Shown here: in pieces, positions 63,265-64,000 of the stretch
How positions within the stretch are numbered: position 1 is the stretch's first letter
How the letters are laid out: every line of letters starts with the position of its first letter
Origin: Ekhidna sp.
Lineage (GTDB): Bacteria > Bacteroidota > Bacteroidia > Cytophagales > Cyclobacteriaceae
DNA length: 64,000 nt
Direction: 5' to 3'
NCBI GenBank assembly: GCA_014323825.1
Contig: JACONI010000103.1
Span: 1 to 64,000, forward strand
Notes under the pieces: model-generated
Databases searched by the model: none
Told to the model about the DNA's origin: nothing
Seen by the model: only the letters and a program-made list of their open reading frames with translations
Made by a program: the position numbers and the translations under genes

Positions 63265-64000
63265 ATGATGTTTTATTTTATTATACCCCCCCCCCCTATA
63301 TATAGTTAAACTTTTTCAGAAAGTTCTCCTATTTATCAGCGTGGGGTTGACGCTAACCGCTTGCGGGGGGGACGACGATAAGCCGGTAGAAATAAAATTA
63401 GCTTTAGCTGAAACTTCGCTTTCCATTTCTGCCGATGAACTGGAGCCGACAGACATAGCCGTCACGGCGAGCGGAGGGGAATGGACGGTAACCTCTAATG
63501 TAAACTGGCTAAGCGCTGAAAACGTGGACAATAAAACACTTCGCGTGAGTTATGACAAAAATAACAAAGCGGAACCTCGCGAAGGGATCATTACCGCTTC
63601 TATTGGAGAAGTCAGCGGTACGATCAACGTAACGCAAGAAGGCGTAAAGTTAGAATTAGACAAATCTTCCCTTTCCATTCCCGCAGATGCGCTGGCTCCA
63701 ACGGATATAGCCGTTACCGCAAGCGGAGGGGAATGGACGGTAACCTCTAATGTAAACTGGCTAAGCGCTGAAAACGTGGACAATAAAACACTTCGCGTGA
63801 GTGCTAACGCAAATATGACCGCCGACTCACGCAAGGGCAGCGTCACGGTTTCATTAGGGGAGGTGAAAAAGTCCCTTAACGTTACGCAAGCCGGTGCGCC
63901 TGAAGACAATACGGAACAAAACACGGCAAACACCGCACCGAACATTGCCGATCAAACCTTCTCCGTGCCCGAAGATGCGATGAACGGAACCGAAGTCGGA
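63265..64000 (+). CDS. BACON-domain lipoprotein with a following cadherin-like domain, 3' truncated by window edge; start codon out of frame in this sequence (C11 tract), possibly phase-OFF
   Basis: Downstream frame (from 63269, no ATG): ...VKLFQKVLLFISVGLTLTACGGDDDKPVEIKLALAETSLSISADELEPTDIAVTASGGEWTVTSNVNWLSAENVDNKTLRVSYD... (two BACON domains), then 'APNIADQTFSVPEDAMNGTEVG' (cadherin start). With C10, ATG 63265/63268 reads straight into it. Confidence 0.75.
63286..63296. repeat. Homopolymeric C11 tract (simple sequence repeat)
   Basis: ttata-ccccccccccc-tatatata; lies between ATG 63265/63268 and an out-of-frame signal peptide. Confidence 0.9.
63470..63802. repeat. Exact 81-bp direct repeat within the BACON domains (63470-63550 and 63722-63802, 252-bp period)
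   Basis: agcggaggggaatggacggtaacctctaatgtaaactggctaagcgctgaaaacgtggacaataaaacacttcgcgtgagt in both. Confidence 0.9.

Noticed and set aside
63316-63945. Antisense ORFs 63316-63531 and 63550-63945
   Set aside because: They are the reverse complement of clear BACON-domain coding sequence on the plus strand; composition artefacts.

Overview
The 64-kb window comes from the chromosome of a Bacteroidetes bacterium. Evidence for this is SprA, T9SS C-terminal sorting domains, TTTG-N(19-21)-TAnnTTTG promoters, and Bacteroidetes families such as DUF4837 and DUF2490. Most of the window is ordinary core genome: tatA, mltD-like, maeB (malic enzyme-PTA fusion), ruvA, sprA, two tRNAs, an LptF/G-type permease, rpsO-pnp, trxB, thiL, mce, an IscA-like gene, etfAB, dnaB, a PBP4-type dac gene, an RND efflux operon, rpsU-xerC-hpf, an acyl-CoA dehydrogenase and ugd. 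The accessory signal falls into three groups. (1) Large repeat-rich surface proteins: HYR-like at the left edge, a 45-aa 'WSDGTTMWVAD' repeat plus cadherin protein at 37.5-42 kb, and a BACON/cadherin lipoprotein at the right edge. (2) Restriction-modification loci that are intact, remodelled or broken: a fused nuclease-methylase-specificity protein followed by an orphan HsdS tail, a truncated Dcm, and a GmrSD-type DUF262/DUF1524 gene split by one base exactly in its EHIxPQ motif. (3) Dispersed perfect palindromes in two distant intergenic regions. The strongest new lead is at 63265-63364, which the ORF track does not report. An ATG is separated by an uninterrupted C11 tract from an out-of-frame lipoprotein signal peptide and BACON domains. 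A 10- or 13-C tract would restore one continuous lipoprotein, so the locus looks like a slipped-strand ON/OFF switch caught in the OFF state. Sequencing error in the homopolymer is the main alternative. All calls are by eye; no database search or structure prediction was run.
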